This document shows, one piece after another, positions 56,712-64,000 of a stretch of DNA of 64,000 nucleotides. Under the pieces are notes generated by a model, which saw only the letters and a list, made by a program, of their open reading frames with translations, was not told the DNA's origin and ran no database searches. Each line of letters starts with the position of its first letter. Position 1 is the stretch's first letter. Location: assembly GCF_016612505.1 (NCBI RefSeq), contig NZ_JAENRR010000026.1, forward strand, positions 1 to 64,000. Direction: 5' to 3'. Made by a program: the position numbers and the translations under genes. The stretch comes from Carboxylicivirga marina (GTDB lineage: Bacteria; Bacteroidota; Bacteroidia; Bacteroidales; Marinilabiliaceae).

Positions 56712-57578
56712 TTAATGATGGTGTCCTTTACAATTATGCGAATGATGATGATGTCCATGGTGATGATGGTGCGGCGTATAGCTCTCAAGCACTTCTGTAT
56801 CAAGATTACTAATTAAATCTACCTCGCCGGTTTCAACACGCCTGAGTCGTTTAAGCAGTATTTCCGAAAGCAACTTAGATTCACTCAACAAGGATGTTAC
56901 ATACACTTTGCGTTCAGGAAATCTGTCATTAAATTCTGAAAACAATGTTAAAGCTTTGTCCATGTAAACACCTGGAAAAAGGATATATGGCACCACCACA
57001 ATATTTTTATAAGGTAAGCTCTCACAAATGGCCAAAGCGTCACTAACGGATGGATAGGTCATACGACTGCAAAAGCCCTGTAGTGCAAAAGCAAAATGAT
57101 TGCTTTCCTGCACCATACGAGTAAGGCGAGCCAAGTCGCCATTGGCCTCGGGTTTTGATGCCCCAACGCCTAAGGCATAAAGCAAGGTGTCGGCATTTTC
57201 ACCTTCTATATCTTTGGCGGCACGCTTAATCAGGTCATTTGATAAAGCGACCATTTCAGGACAATCGCCAATGTAGCTAGCCAACTTAATGCTTACATCG
57301 TATTTTTTCTGCAATTGAAACAAGATGCAAGGTATATCCCTCTGAATATGAACACCGGTAAACAAAAATAATGGAAGTGCATAAATGGAAGTAACACCTT
57401 TATTAACCAAGCGCTTAACACCTTCTTCGAAATCAGGCTCCGATAACTCTAAAAATCCGGCTTCCACCTCGCACCCGGGCACCAGCTGTGCAAATAGATG
57501 CACATAGTTCAAAAAGGCTTCTTCTCCTCTTTTAACGCGGGTACCATGACCACATAATAATATCCCTTTTTTAGACAT
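56712..57578 (-). CDS. cbiX: sirohydrochlorin cobaltochelatase with histidine-rich tail
   Basis: The 288-residue chelatase inserts Co2+ into sirohydrochlorin. The N-terminal GILLCGHGTR motif (catalytic His near residue 10) and a second half-domain with ALGVGASKPEANGD near residue 165 follow the two-repeat CbiX layout. The last 20 residues include a dense run of histidines, comparable with the metal-binding tails of long-form CbiX. It overlaps the preceding SUMT gene by 8 bases. Confidence 0.92.
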   Translation of the reverse strand: MSKKGILLCGHGTRVKRGEEAFLNYVHLFAQLVPGCEVEAGFLELSEPDFEEGVKRLVNKGVTSIYALPLFLFTGVHIQRDIPCILFQLQKKYDVSIKLASYIGDCPEMVALSNDLIKRAAKDIEGENADTLLYALGVGASKPEANGDLARLTRMVQESNHFAFALQGFCSRMTYPSVSDALAICESLPYKNIVVVPYILFPGVYMDKALTLFSEFNDRFPERKVYVTSLLSESKLLSEILLKRLRRVETGEVDLISNLDTEVLESYTPHHHHHGHHHHSHNCKGHHH

Positions 57579-58353
57579 GACTTAGTTCTTGTTTTGTTAC
57601 TGTTTGTATAACAGGCTTTAGTTTGGAAGCATAGTTAACTACTTCACCTATCACCATTAGTGCAGGCGGTTTAAAACCAGCCTCCTGCATATCTGCACCA
57701 ATCGTGTTAAGAGTAGATTTTAACATTGACTGTTGTGCATAAGTTCCCCAACGAATTACTGCCACCGGTGTATCACTTCCTTTTCCGCCTTGCTGTAATT
57801 CACTGGCTATGTGTGCAGCATTGCTAATACCCATGTACACCACCAAAGTATCACTGGCTTTGGCCAAGGATTGCCAGTCAACAGCATTCTTGCCGTTCTT
57901 TGCCGGATGGCCAGTCACAAAAGTAACTGATGATGCGGTGTGACGAGCAGTGACTGGGATTCCCATGTATGCAGGCACTGCCACTCCTGAGGTGATGCCA
58001 GGCACCACTTCGTAATCAATATCATGTTCGATGAGGGTCATGATTTCTTCAACACCACGGCCAAACACAAATGGATCGCCGCCCTTTAAGCGTACAATGC
58101 ACTGGTTGTCCTCGGCATAATGCACTAACATCTCATTCAGTTCATTCTGAGGAAAGGTGTGCTTATCTTTCTTTTTGCCAACATACACCATCTGGCAATG
58201 TGGCTGACAATAATCTAACAAGTCTGTATTGACCAGGTAATCGTATAAAATCACATCGGCCTTTTTAAGCAAATTAGCAGCTTTCATTGTGATTAGTTCC
58301 GGGTCGCCAGGACCAGCCCCTACGAGCCATACCTTTCCGTAGTTGGTATTCAT
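57571..58353 (-). CDS. cobA: uroporphyrinogen-III C-methyltransferase (SUMT)
   Basis: The 260-residue enzyme makes precorrin-2 from uroporphyrinogen III. LVGAGPGDPELITMKA at residue 10, LKGGDPFVFGRG near 89 and PGITSGVAVPAY near 118 are the SUMT hallmarks. It is a stand-alone CobA-type methylase, with dehydrogenase activity supplied by the neighbouring gene. The spacing to its neighbours is 3 and -8 bases. Confidence 0.94.
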   Translation of the reverse strand: MNTNYGKVWLVGAGPGDPELITMKAANLLKKADVILYDYLVNTDLLDYCQPHCQMVYVGKKKDKHTFPQNELNEMLVHYAEDNQCIVRLKGGDPFVFGRGVEEIMTLIEHDIDYEVVPGITSGVAVPAYMGIPVTARHTASSVTFVTGHPAKNGKNAVDWQSLAKASDTLVVYMGISNAAHIASELQQGGKGSDTPVAVIRWGTYAQQSMLKSTLNTIGADMQEAGFKPPALMVIGEVVNYASKLKPVIQTVTKQELSHV

Positions 58354-58356
58354 AAA

Positions 58357-58953
58357 TTAAAGTTTGTCAGGTTCAACAGGGTTACTTTCTATCTTATGGA
58401 TAATTTCATCTACCAGCGTCATCATATCCACCTTATCTTTCTCATTATCTGAAATCAACATTTGGCGTCTGACATCAGCAACAGCCTCTATCTCTTCGGG
58501 TGTAAGTGTCGATAATTTCTGCATAAAGTACCTACGCATGCGAGCCGATAAGGCAGGTGATTGCCCTTGCGTGGTAATGCCAATGTGCAGATCGCCTACC
58601 TGGCATGTTGCCGGCAAAATAAAGTCGCCTTCATCAACTCCATTGATACGGTTACTCAGCACTTGCTTGCTTTTAGCTCCTCTAATTATCTGTTTATTAA
58701 GCTCTAAGTTGTTAGTGGCGGCAAAAACCAGGAAAAAATCGTTAACATCACCCGTATGATAATGGCGATTGAGGTACTTGAATTGTTTTTGCTCGTTCAG
58801 CACTTTCAGGTCTGGTGTTAATTCTTTGGAAATAACAGTTACGGCAGCACCAGCCTGACAAAGCTTAATGACCTTTCTTTGAGCCACTTTACCGCCACCA
58901 ACAACCAAACAAGGTTTGTTTTTTATATCAAGGTGAATTGGATAAAATTTCAT
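58357..58953 (-). CDS. precorrin-2 dehydrogenase (CysG N-terminal domain type)
   Basis: The start at 58953 (198 residues, MKFYPIHLD) matches the family. The NAD-binding LVVGGGKVAQRK motif lies near residues 18-29, VTVISKEL near 40, and the ITTQGQSPALSARMRRY segment near 128. It oxidises precorrin-2 to sirohydrochlorin; the related Met8/SirC proteins can also chelate metal. It is the first coding gene of the operon under the cobalamin riboswitch. Confidence 0.9.
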   Translation of the reverse strand: MKFYPIHLDIKNKPCLVVGGGKVAQRKVIKLCQAGAAVTVISKELTPDLKVLNEQKQFKYLNRHYHTGDVNDFFLVFAATNNLELNKQIIRGAKSKQVLSNRINGVDEGDFILPATCQVGDLHIGITTQGQSPALSARMRRYFMQKLSTLTPEEIEAVADVRRQMLISDNEKDKVDMMTLVDEIIHKIESNPVEPDKL

Positions 58954-59017
58954 AGGAATATAATTATGCACTACACAACAATGAAGTCATGAAGCACCAT
59001 ACATTCGTTCTTAAAGC

Positions 59018-59134
59018 TTAAAGATGGTAACCCTGAATACAGAAAAACAGACACAAAACCAGAGGAACTGTGCAGCGATAGGATGACGATTGCAGGCTAC
59101 TATTCCTGCCATTAAAGTGGAAGTACTTTTTCAT
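59018..59134 (-). CDS. 38-codon reading frame between riboswitch and operon
   Basis: ATG at 59134 to TAA at 59018, lying about 50 bases downstream of the riboswitch core and 64 bases before the first operon gene. The C-terminal half is hydrophobic (TVPLVLCLFFCIQG). It could be a leader peptide, a small membrane protein or a chance frame; no homologue is recalled. Two CCTGC/GCAGG dyads occur in its first third. Confidence 0.35.
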   Translation of the reverse strand: MKKYFHFNGRNSSLQSSSYRCTVPLVLCLFFCIQGYHL

Positions 59135-59179
59135 AGTTATCAAACTTTTAAACCCGAAAGCTTTGAATAAAAATATGTT

Positions 59180-59362
59180 TGCTATGGCAGGTTTTCTGAC
59201 TTACTCCCTCCTAATTGCGCCTTCCCATTCGCCAATGGCGAAAAGTGACCTCTTGCAATGGAGTTAAAAGAGCTTACAGCTGCGGGTACAGTCCCGGATT
59301 TACACCGGATTCCCTCTTTCTGTCAAAGTCCGAATAGGTTGACTTTGACGCACCATTAATAT
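59180..59362 (-). promoter_or_regulatory. cobalamin riboswitch
   Basis: On the minus strand the core is readable: GGGAATCCGGTGTAAATCCGGGACTG, CCCGCAGCTGTAAG, GGGAAGGCG, then the B12 box AGTCAGAAAACCTGCC at 59186-59201. It matches the class I adenosylcobalamin aptamer in order and spacing. It lies just downstream of the promoter and upstream of the whole cobalamin/cobalt operon, so it is expected to shut the operon off when coenzyme B12 is plentiful. Confidence 0.95.
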
Positions 59363-59367
59363 GGCGG

Positions 59368-59400
59368 CAAATGTAGTATTATTTTATAATGGAATCCAAA
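59368..59400 (-). promoter_or_regulatory. promoter of the cobalamin operon
   Basis: TTTG at 59397-59400 and TACATTTG at 59368-59375 (minus strand) are separated by 21 bases and match the Bacteroidota -33/-7 consensus. The transcript would begin at the 5' edge of the riboswitch. Confidence 0.75.
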
Positions 59401-60000
59401 GATAAGATGCATTTAATTCGGAAATTATTCTTTTATGAACACATAACACTCTAGTTAACTGCCTTATAGAAATGCAAATACCATCATAAGAACGTCAATC
59501 AATCATACCATCATGATTTAATTGACGTAATCATTATCAATACATGCTTTTCGGAAACCATAGCTTGCACTATAGTACTTTAAGCTTGATATTTGCGAAA
59601 TACTTTAGTGTAATTTTTTTAGATGCTGTTTAGGAATCACCCTATGGTATGTTTTGATGATTTAAGTTTCATTTTCAAGCAAAAAATATTTAAAAAGCGA
59701 TGCTATTGTTCATGTAGTACGTCTTATTATTTTCATTCACCAATTTAATACGCACCAATTTTGCATCAGATTGAACTTGATTCATCCAAAACAATTCACA
59801 AAAACAAAATTTAAACAGTTTCTTACTATTCTGAAAAAAGTTTATATTTGCGAGCTTTTAAAAAAAATCAGACAGTTAATAGATTTTTAACTCTGATTTA
59901 CAATTAATTACACAAACGCTCTTTTACAAGTTTTATATTTTTGAGTTTTGACTCGATACCGAGTCATTACATTTTTTAAACAATTCAATTTTGTAAAAAA
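59401..60000. other. AT-rich intergenic region between divergent operons
   Basis: About 600 bases with no reading frame or RNA structure that I can support. TATATTTG at 59843-59850 is a good -7 box reading toward the polyamine operon, and TATTTTTG near 59937 is a second candidate. Confidence 0.6.
59843..59850 (+). promoter_or_regulatory. candidate -7 box (TATATTTG) for the polyamine operon
   Basis: TATATTTGCG on the plus strand matches TAnnTTTG; a TTTC lies about 20 bases upstream at a -33-like position. The first gene starts 150 bases downstream. Confidence 0.5.
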
Positions 60001-61203
60001 ATGAACAAAGTTCTGATTATTGGCGCCGGAGGCGTAAGCAATGTAGTAGTGCATAAATGTGCTGCTGTTCCGGAAGTTTTTGGTGAGATTGTTTTAGCAT
60101 CTCGTACAAAAAGTAAATGCGATAAAATCGCTGCAGACGTAAAAAAACGTCTTAACCGTGAAGTCATTACCGAGGCATTAGATGCCGATAAGGTTGAAGA
60201 AACGGTTGCTTTAATCAATAAACACCAGCCAAAGTTGGTGATTAACGTTGCCCTTCCCTATCAGGATTTGGCGATTATGGACGCTTGCCTCGAAACTGGC
60301 GTCGATTATCTTGATACGGCTAACTATGAGCCTAAAGACGAGGCCAAGTTTGAATACAAATGGCAATGGGCTTATCAGGATAAGTATAAAGAAGCCGGTC
60401 TAATGGCACTATTAGGTTCAGGTTTCGACCCGGGTGTAACCAATATGTTTTGTGCCTATGCTCAAAAGCATTTGTTCGATGAAATACACAACATCGATAT
60501 TGTTGATTGCAATGGTGGTGACCATGGTCAGGCATTTGCGACCAATTTTAATCCTGAAATAAATATTCGTGAAATTACAGCCAACGGTCGCTATTGGGAA
60601 CAAGGCGAATGGAAAACGACCGAACCACTTTCTGTAAAGCAGGATTTTAATTTCCCGGGTGTAGGAGTACGCAAAATGTACCTGATGTATCACGAGGAAA
60701 TGGAGTCACTTTGTCAAAACATAAAAGGACTAAATCGCATCCGATTCTGGATGACTTTTGGTGAGGAATACCTAACACATTTGCGCGTTATACAAAACCT
60801 CGGATTAGACCGCATTGACGAAGTTGATTACAAAGGGCAAAAAGTAGTGCCGCTTGAATTCTTAAAACAGTTATTACCGGATCCAGGCTCTCTGGCCGAA
60901 AACTACACTGGAAAAACATCAATTGGTTGTGTAATTGAAGGGATAAAAGACGGTAAAAAAATACGTAAGTTCATCTATAATAATTGCGACCATGCCGAAA
61001 CGTTTAAAGAAGTTGGCTCGCAAGCTGTTTCATACACCACAGGTGTTCCGGCAATGATAGGTGCTAAAATGATTCTTACAGGCAAATGGAAGCAGGCCGG
61101 CGTATACAACATGGAGCAGCTTGACCCCGATGCCTTTATGGAAGATTTAAAAACATACGGTTTACCTTGGCATGTTGAAGAATGGAGCAGTTCGGTAGAA
61201 TAA
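60001..61203 (+). CDS. carboxyspermidine/carboxynorspermidine dehydrogenase
   Basis: The 400-residue saccharopine-dehydrogenase-fold protein has the NAD(P) motif LIIGAGGVSN at residue 5, DYLDTANYEPKDEAKF near 101 and LLGSGFDPGVTNMFCAY near 138. It condenses a diamine with aspartate semialdehyde and reduces the imine. The following decarboxylase gene, overlapping by 22 bases, identifies the polyamine branch rather than lysine metabolism. The substrate may be putrescine, diaminopropane or agmatine. Confidence 0.9.
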   Translation: MNKVLIIGAGGVSNVVVHKCAAVPEVFGEIVLASRTKSKCDKIAADVKKRLNREVITEALDADKVEETVALINKHQPKLVINVALPYQDLAIMDACLETGVDYLDTANYEPKDEAKFEYKWQWAYQDKYKEAGLMALLGSGFDPGVTNMFCAYAQKHLFDEIHNIDIVDCNGGDHGQAFATNFNPEINIREITANGRYWEQGEWKTTEPLSVKQDFNFPGVGVRKMYLMYHEEMESLCQNIKGLNRIRFWMTFGEEYLTHLRVIQNLGLDRIDEVDYKGQKVVPLEFLKQLLPDPGSLAENYTGKTSIGCVIEGIKDGKKIRKFIYNNCDHAETFKEVGSQAVSYTTGVPAMIGAKMILTGKWKQAGVYNMEQLDPDAFMEDLKTYGLPWHVEEWSSSVE

Positions 61204-62351
61204 AGCTTTCGCCTAAACAGCTGAGTGGATTAAAAACGCCTTGCTACATTGTTAATGAAAGTAAGCTTGAGGAAAACCTCAGGCTTCTTAAGTATGTTCA
61301 GGATAAAACAAATTCAAAAATCCTTTTAGCGTTTAAAGGTTTTGCCATGTGGAGTATGGCAAAGCTTGTTAAGCAATACTTGCCGGGCACATCGGCGAGT
61401 TCGGTAAGCGAGGCTATGCTAGGCCGCCACGAGTTTGGTGGCGAGCTACATTGTTATGCCCCGGCCTATTCGCAAGCTGATATGGAAGAGCATGTAAAGT
61501 TGGCCGACCACATTGTTTTTAACTCGGTTGGCCAATGGAACAGGTATAAAGAGCTGGTAAAGCAGCATCCGCATATCGAAACAGCCTTGCGAATCAATCC
61601 TGAACACTCCGAAACAGATACGGCTATTTATGACCCAAGTGGCCCCAATAGTCGATTGGGAACAACACTTGAGAATTTCAAAGCTGGCCTGGTTGATTTA
61701 GAGGGAATAAGTGGTTTGCATTTTCATAACCTGTGTGAACTTAATGCCGATGCATTGGAACGCACCTTATCGGTTGTTGAAGAAAAATTCGGCTTTTATT
61801 TCGATAAAATATCGTGGATAAATTTTGGTGGCGGGCATCACATTACCCGCCCCGATTACGATGTGGAAAGACTTATTCGTATTATTAACGATTTCAGAAG
61901 CAAATATAAGCTTAAGGTTTACCTAGAACCCGGTGAAGCTATAGCCTTAAATACGGGGGTATTGGTAACATCTGTTTTAGACTTGTTCAATAACGGAATG
62001 AAACTAGCTATTCTTGACACATCGGCCACCGCTCATATGCCCGATGTGCTGGAAATGCCTTATCGTCCTTTTATTGAAAATGCTGATGAGCCCCAAGAAA
62101 AAGCTCACACCTATCGTTTGGGTGGCATCACCTGCTTAGCTGGCGATGTTATTGGCGATTATAGTTTCGATAAACCTCTACAGATTGGTGACAAGCTTGT
62201 TTTTGGTGATATGGCCCATTATACCATGGTGAAAAACACCACTTTTAATGGCGTGCGCTTGCCTCTTATTTACAAGTTCAATTCAAACCAAAATGAACTT
62301 ACTTTAGTGAAAGAGTTTGGGTATAATGATTACAAATCACGTTTAAGCTAA
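61182..62351 (+). CDS. nspC: carboxyspermidine/carboxynorspermidine decarboxylase
   Basis: The 389-residue PLP enzyme of the alanine racemase/ornithine decarboxylase fold has the PLP lysine in LLAFKGFAMW (Lys52), the GLHFHNLCE segment near residue 186, the glycine loop INFGGGHH near 225 and the phosphate-binding EPGEA near 263. It decarboxylates the carboxy-aminopropyl product of the preceding enzyme to spermidine-type triamines. Confidence 0.92.
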   Translation: MEQFGRIKLSPKQLSGLKTPCYIVNESKLEENLRLLKYVQDKTNSKILLAFKGFAMWSMAKLVKQYLPGTSASSVSEAMLGRHEFGGELHCYAPAYSQADMEEHVKLADHIVFNSVGQWNRYKELVKQHPHIETALRINPEHSETDTAIYDPSGPNSRLGTTLENFKAGLVDLEGISGLHFHNLCELNADALERTLSVVEEKFGFYFDKISWINFGGGHHITRPDYDVERLIRIINDFRSKYKLKVYLEPGEAIALNTGVLVTSVLDLFNNGMKLAILDTSATAHMPDVLEMPYRPFIENADEPQEKAHTYRLGGITCLAGDVIGDYSFDKPLQIGDKLVFGDMAHYTMVKNTTFNGVRLPLIYKFNSNQNELTLVKEFGYNDYKSRLS

Positions 62352-62358
62352 AGCAAAA

Positions 62359-63222
62359 ATGAGCATAGATTTTGCAAAACACTTTTGTGGTGAAGATGGC
62401 TACTGCTTAGATTACAACGAAGCAAAAATTGTTATTCTTCCTGTTCCTTATGACGGCACAAGTACATGGATAAAAGGTGCCGACAAAGGCCCTGAGGCCA
62501 TTATTGAGGCTTCGGGCACATTGGAAATGTATGATATCGAAACCGAATCAGACATTAGCCAGAAAGGCATTTATACCTTGCCACCCATTAGCGAAAATAC
62601 CAGTCCTGAATTGATGGCTTTGGCAGTAGAAAATGAAGTCAACAATCAGTTTAAGAGCAATAAGTTTACAGTTCTTTTAGGAGGCGAGCATTCTGTTAGT
62701 ATTGGTGCATTTAAAGCATACTCAGAAAAATATAATGACCTCAGCATCCTTCAGCTCGATGCGCATGCCGATTTACGACAAAAATACGAAGGCTCAGAAT
62801 ACAACCATGCTTGTGCCATGTACAAAGCGCAGGAATATGCTCATATTGTACAAGTAGGTATTCGTAGTATGTGCCAGGAGGAAAAGGCCTTTGTTAAAAC
62901 AAGTAATATGTTTTTCAGGCATCAGATACGAAACAATAGCAGCTGGAAAAAGGATGTATTAAAAAAGCTAAAAAAGAATGTTTACCTCACCATCGATTTA
63001 GATGTTTTTGACACTTCCATTATGCCCTCTACTGGCACCCCCGAACCCGATGGGCTGCTCTTTAATGATGTAATTGAGCTGGTTAAAACCGTTGCAAATA
63101 AAGTCAATATAGTAGGCTTTGACATCGTAGAACTGTGTCCTAATAAGGATAACAAAGCACCCGATTATTTGGCTGCAAAACTTATTTACAAAATTTTAAG
63201 TATCATTTTTAAGAATAGATAA
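62359..63222 (+). CDS. speB: agmatinase-family ureohydrolase
   Basis: The 287-residue binuclear Mn2+ enzyme has the metal ligands in GGEHSVS near residue 111, DAHADLR near 134 and TIDLDVFD near 211. It removes urea from agmatine to give putrescine, or possibly from aminopropylagmatine to give spermidine. The gene starts 7 bases after the decarboxylase stop, and its own stop directly abuts the start codon of speA. Confidence 0.9.
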   Translation: MSIDFAKHFCGEDGYCLDYNEAKIVILPVPYDGTSTWIKGADKGPEAIIEASGTLEMYDIETESDISQKGIYTLPPISENTSPELMALAVENEVNNQFKSNKFTVLLGGEHSVSIGAFKAYSEKYNDLSILQLDAHADLRQKYEGSEYNHACAMYKAQEYAHIVQVGIRSMCQEEKAFVKTSNMFFRHQIRNNSSWKKDVLKKLKKNVYLTIDLDVFDTSIMPSTGTPEPDGLLFNDVIELVKTVANKVNIVGFDIVELCPNKDNKAPDYLAAKLIYKILSIIFKNR

Positions 63223-64000
63223 ATGAGAAAGTGGACGATTGATGATTCCGTTGAGCTTTACAACATTCAGGGTTGGGGAATTAACTATTTCTCTATTAAC
63301 GACAAAGGTAATGTTACGGTAACCCCCAATATAGACGGCAATAGCATCGATTTAAAAGAGGCAATTGATGAGCTTCAGGTGCGCGATGTTAATACCCCGG
63401 TATTATTACGATTTCCTGATATTCTGGATAATCGTATTCTTAAAATGAACGACTGTTTTAAAAAGGCAGGCAAAGAATATAATTTCAAAGGCGAAAGCTT
63501 TGTCGTATACCCCATTAAGGTTAACCAAACACAACCCGTTGTTGACGAGATTGTCAGCCATGGTAAAAAGTACAACATTGGTCTTGAAGCCGGCTCAAAA
63601 CCTGAGTTGCATGCGGTTATTGCATCAAGCACCAATAACGATTCGCTTATTATTTGCAACGGTTACAAAGATGAAGATTACATTGAGTTAGCCTTACTTG
63701 CACAAAAAATGGGTAGACGCATTTTTTTAGTTGTTGAAAAACTGAATGAGCTTAAAATGATAACCTCCATTGCAAGCCGTTTGAAAATCACACCTAACCT
63801 TGGCGTTAGAGTTAAGCTTGCCAGTTCGGGTAGTGGTAAGTGGGAAAGCTCAGGTGGTGATGTCAGCAAGTTTGGTCTCACCTCAAGTGACCTTATTAAA
63901 GCAATGGATTATCTTGAATCTATCAATATGAAAGATAGTTTAAAGCTGATTCATTTTCATATAGGTAGTCAGGTTACAAAAATTAGACGCATTAAAATTG
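63223..64000 (+). CDS. speA: biosynthetic arginine decarboxylase, 5' part
   Basis: ATG at 63223 follows the speB stop codon directly; the frame is open to the window end (259 codons seen of about 630 expected). The N-terminus MRKWTIDDSVELYNIQGWG and the PLP lysine in YPIKVNQ near residue 97 identify SpeA, which makes agmatine from arginine. The sequence also shows GLEAGSKPELHA near 126 and LIHFHIGSQ near 245. Incomplete only because the window ends. Confidence 0.95.
   Translation, partial: MRKWTIDDSVELYNIQGWGINYFSINDKGNVTVTPNIDGNSIDLKEAIDELQVRDVNTPVLLRFPDILDNRILKMNDCFKKAGKEYNFKGESFVVYPIKVNQTQPVVDEIVSHGKKYNIGLEAGSKPELHAVIASSTNNDSLIICNGYKDEDYIELALLAQKMGRRIFLVVEKLNELKMITSIASRLKITPNLGVRVKLASSGSGKWESSGGDVSKFGLTSSDLIKAMDYLESINMKDSLKLIHFHIGSQVTKIRRIKI

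Overview
The window is about 64 kb of AT-rich chromosome from a member of the Bacteroidota, probably a marine, Marinilabiliales-like anaerobe or facultative anaerobe. The placement is inference, based on TAnnTTTG-type -7 promoter elements with no obvious Shine-Dalgarno sites, the MurF-alanine racemase fusion, a UpxY-type NusG paralogue, DUF6261, SiaB/SiaC, a GT3-phosphorylase glycogen locus, and a fused anaerobic cobalamin operon of the kind known from Bacteroides. No rRNA, tRNA or CRISPR array was seen.

Layout. 1-3.3 kb: accessory DNA with an OmpA-domain protein and a DUF2971 gene bracketed by a perfect 10-bp inverted repeat, like a mobile gene cassette. 3.4-22.2 kb: mostly housekeeping genes: a DPP-IV-like peptidase, an ABCG-type transporter, the SiaB/SiaC phospho-switch, serine acetyltransferase, the PnuC transporter with its kinase, an S41 protease, GMP synthase, a retropepsin-like protease, a UpxY/epimerase unit, a frameshifted gene and a polysaccharide deacetylase. 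22.4-31.3 kb: a four-gene glycogen operon (debranching enzyme, GT4 synthase, GH57 amylase, and a 1407-residue GT3 synthase fused to an alpha-glucan phosphorylase) closed by a 13-bp-stem terminator.

31.3-39.5 kb: a second accessory stretch of palindromic mosaic repeats around an orphan lysis module (3TM holin plus an amidase broken by an amber codon, with a trypco2 protein and a DUF6261 protein), a 14-residue tandem-repeat ORF, small lipoproteins and a frameshifted HD-domain gene. 40-47 kb: MurF-Alr, thymidine kinase, RsmI and a YjjG-like nucleotidase.

47.1-59.4 kb: a 12-gene minus-strand cobalamin operon behind a promoter and a cobalamin riboswitch. It encodes the anaerobic route from uroporphyrinogen III to roughly cobyrinic acid, including four fusion proteins, followed by the cobalt ECF transporter CbiMNQO. 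A 38-codon reading frame lies between the riboswitch and the first gene. 60-64 kb: a plus-strand polyamine operon (carboxyspermidine dehydrogenase, carboxyspermidine decarboxylase, agmatinase-family ureohydrolase, arginine decarboxylase running off the window).

Three genes carry single lesions (20.5, 32.7 and 38.9 kb) and an unidentified frame at 2.7-3.3 kb carries one in-frame TGA. Either this is real decay in accessory DNA or the assembly contains errors; the sequence alone cannot decide.
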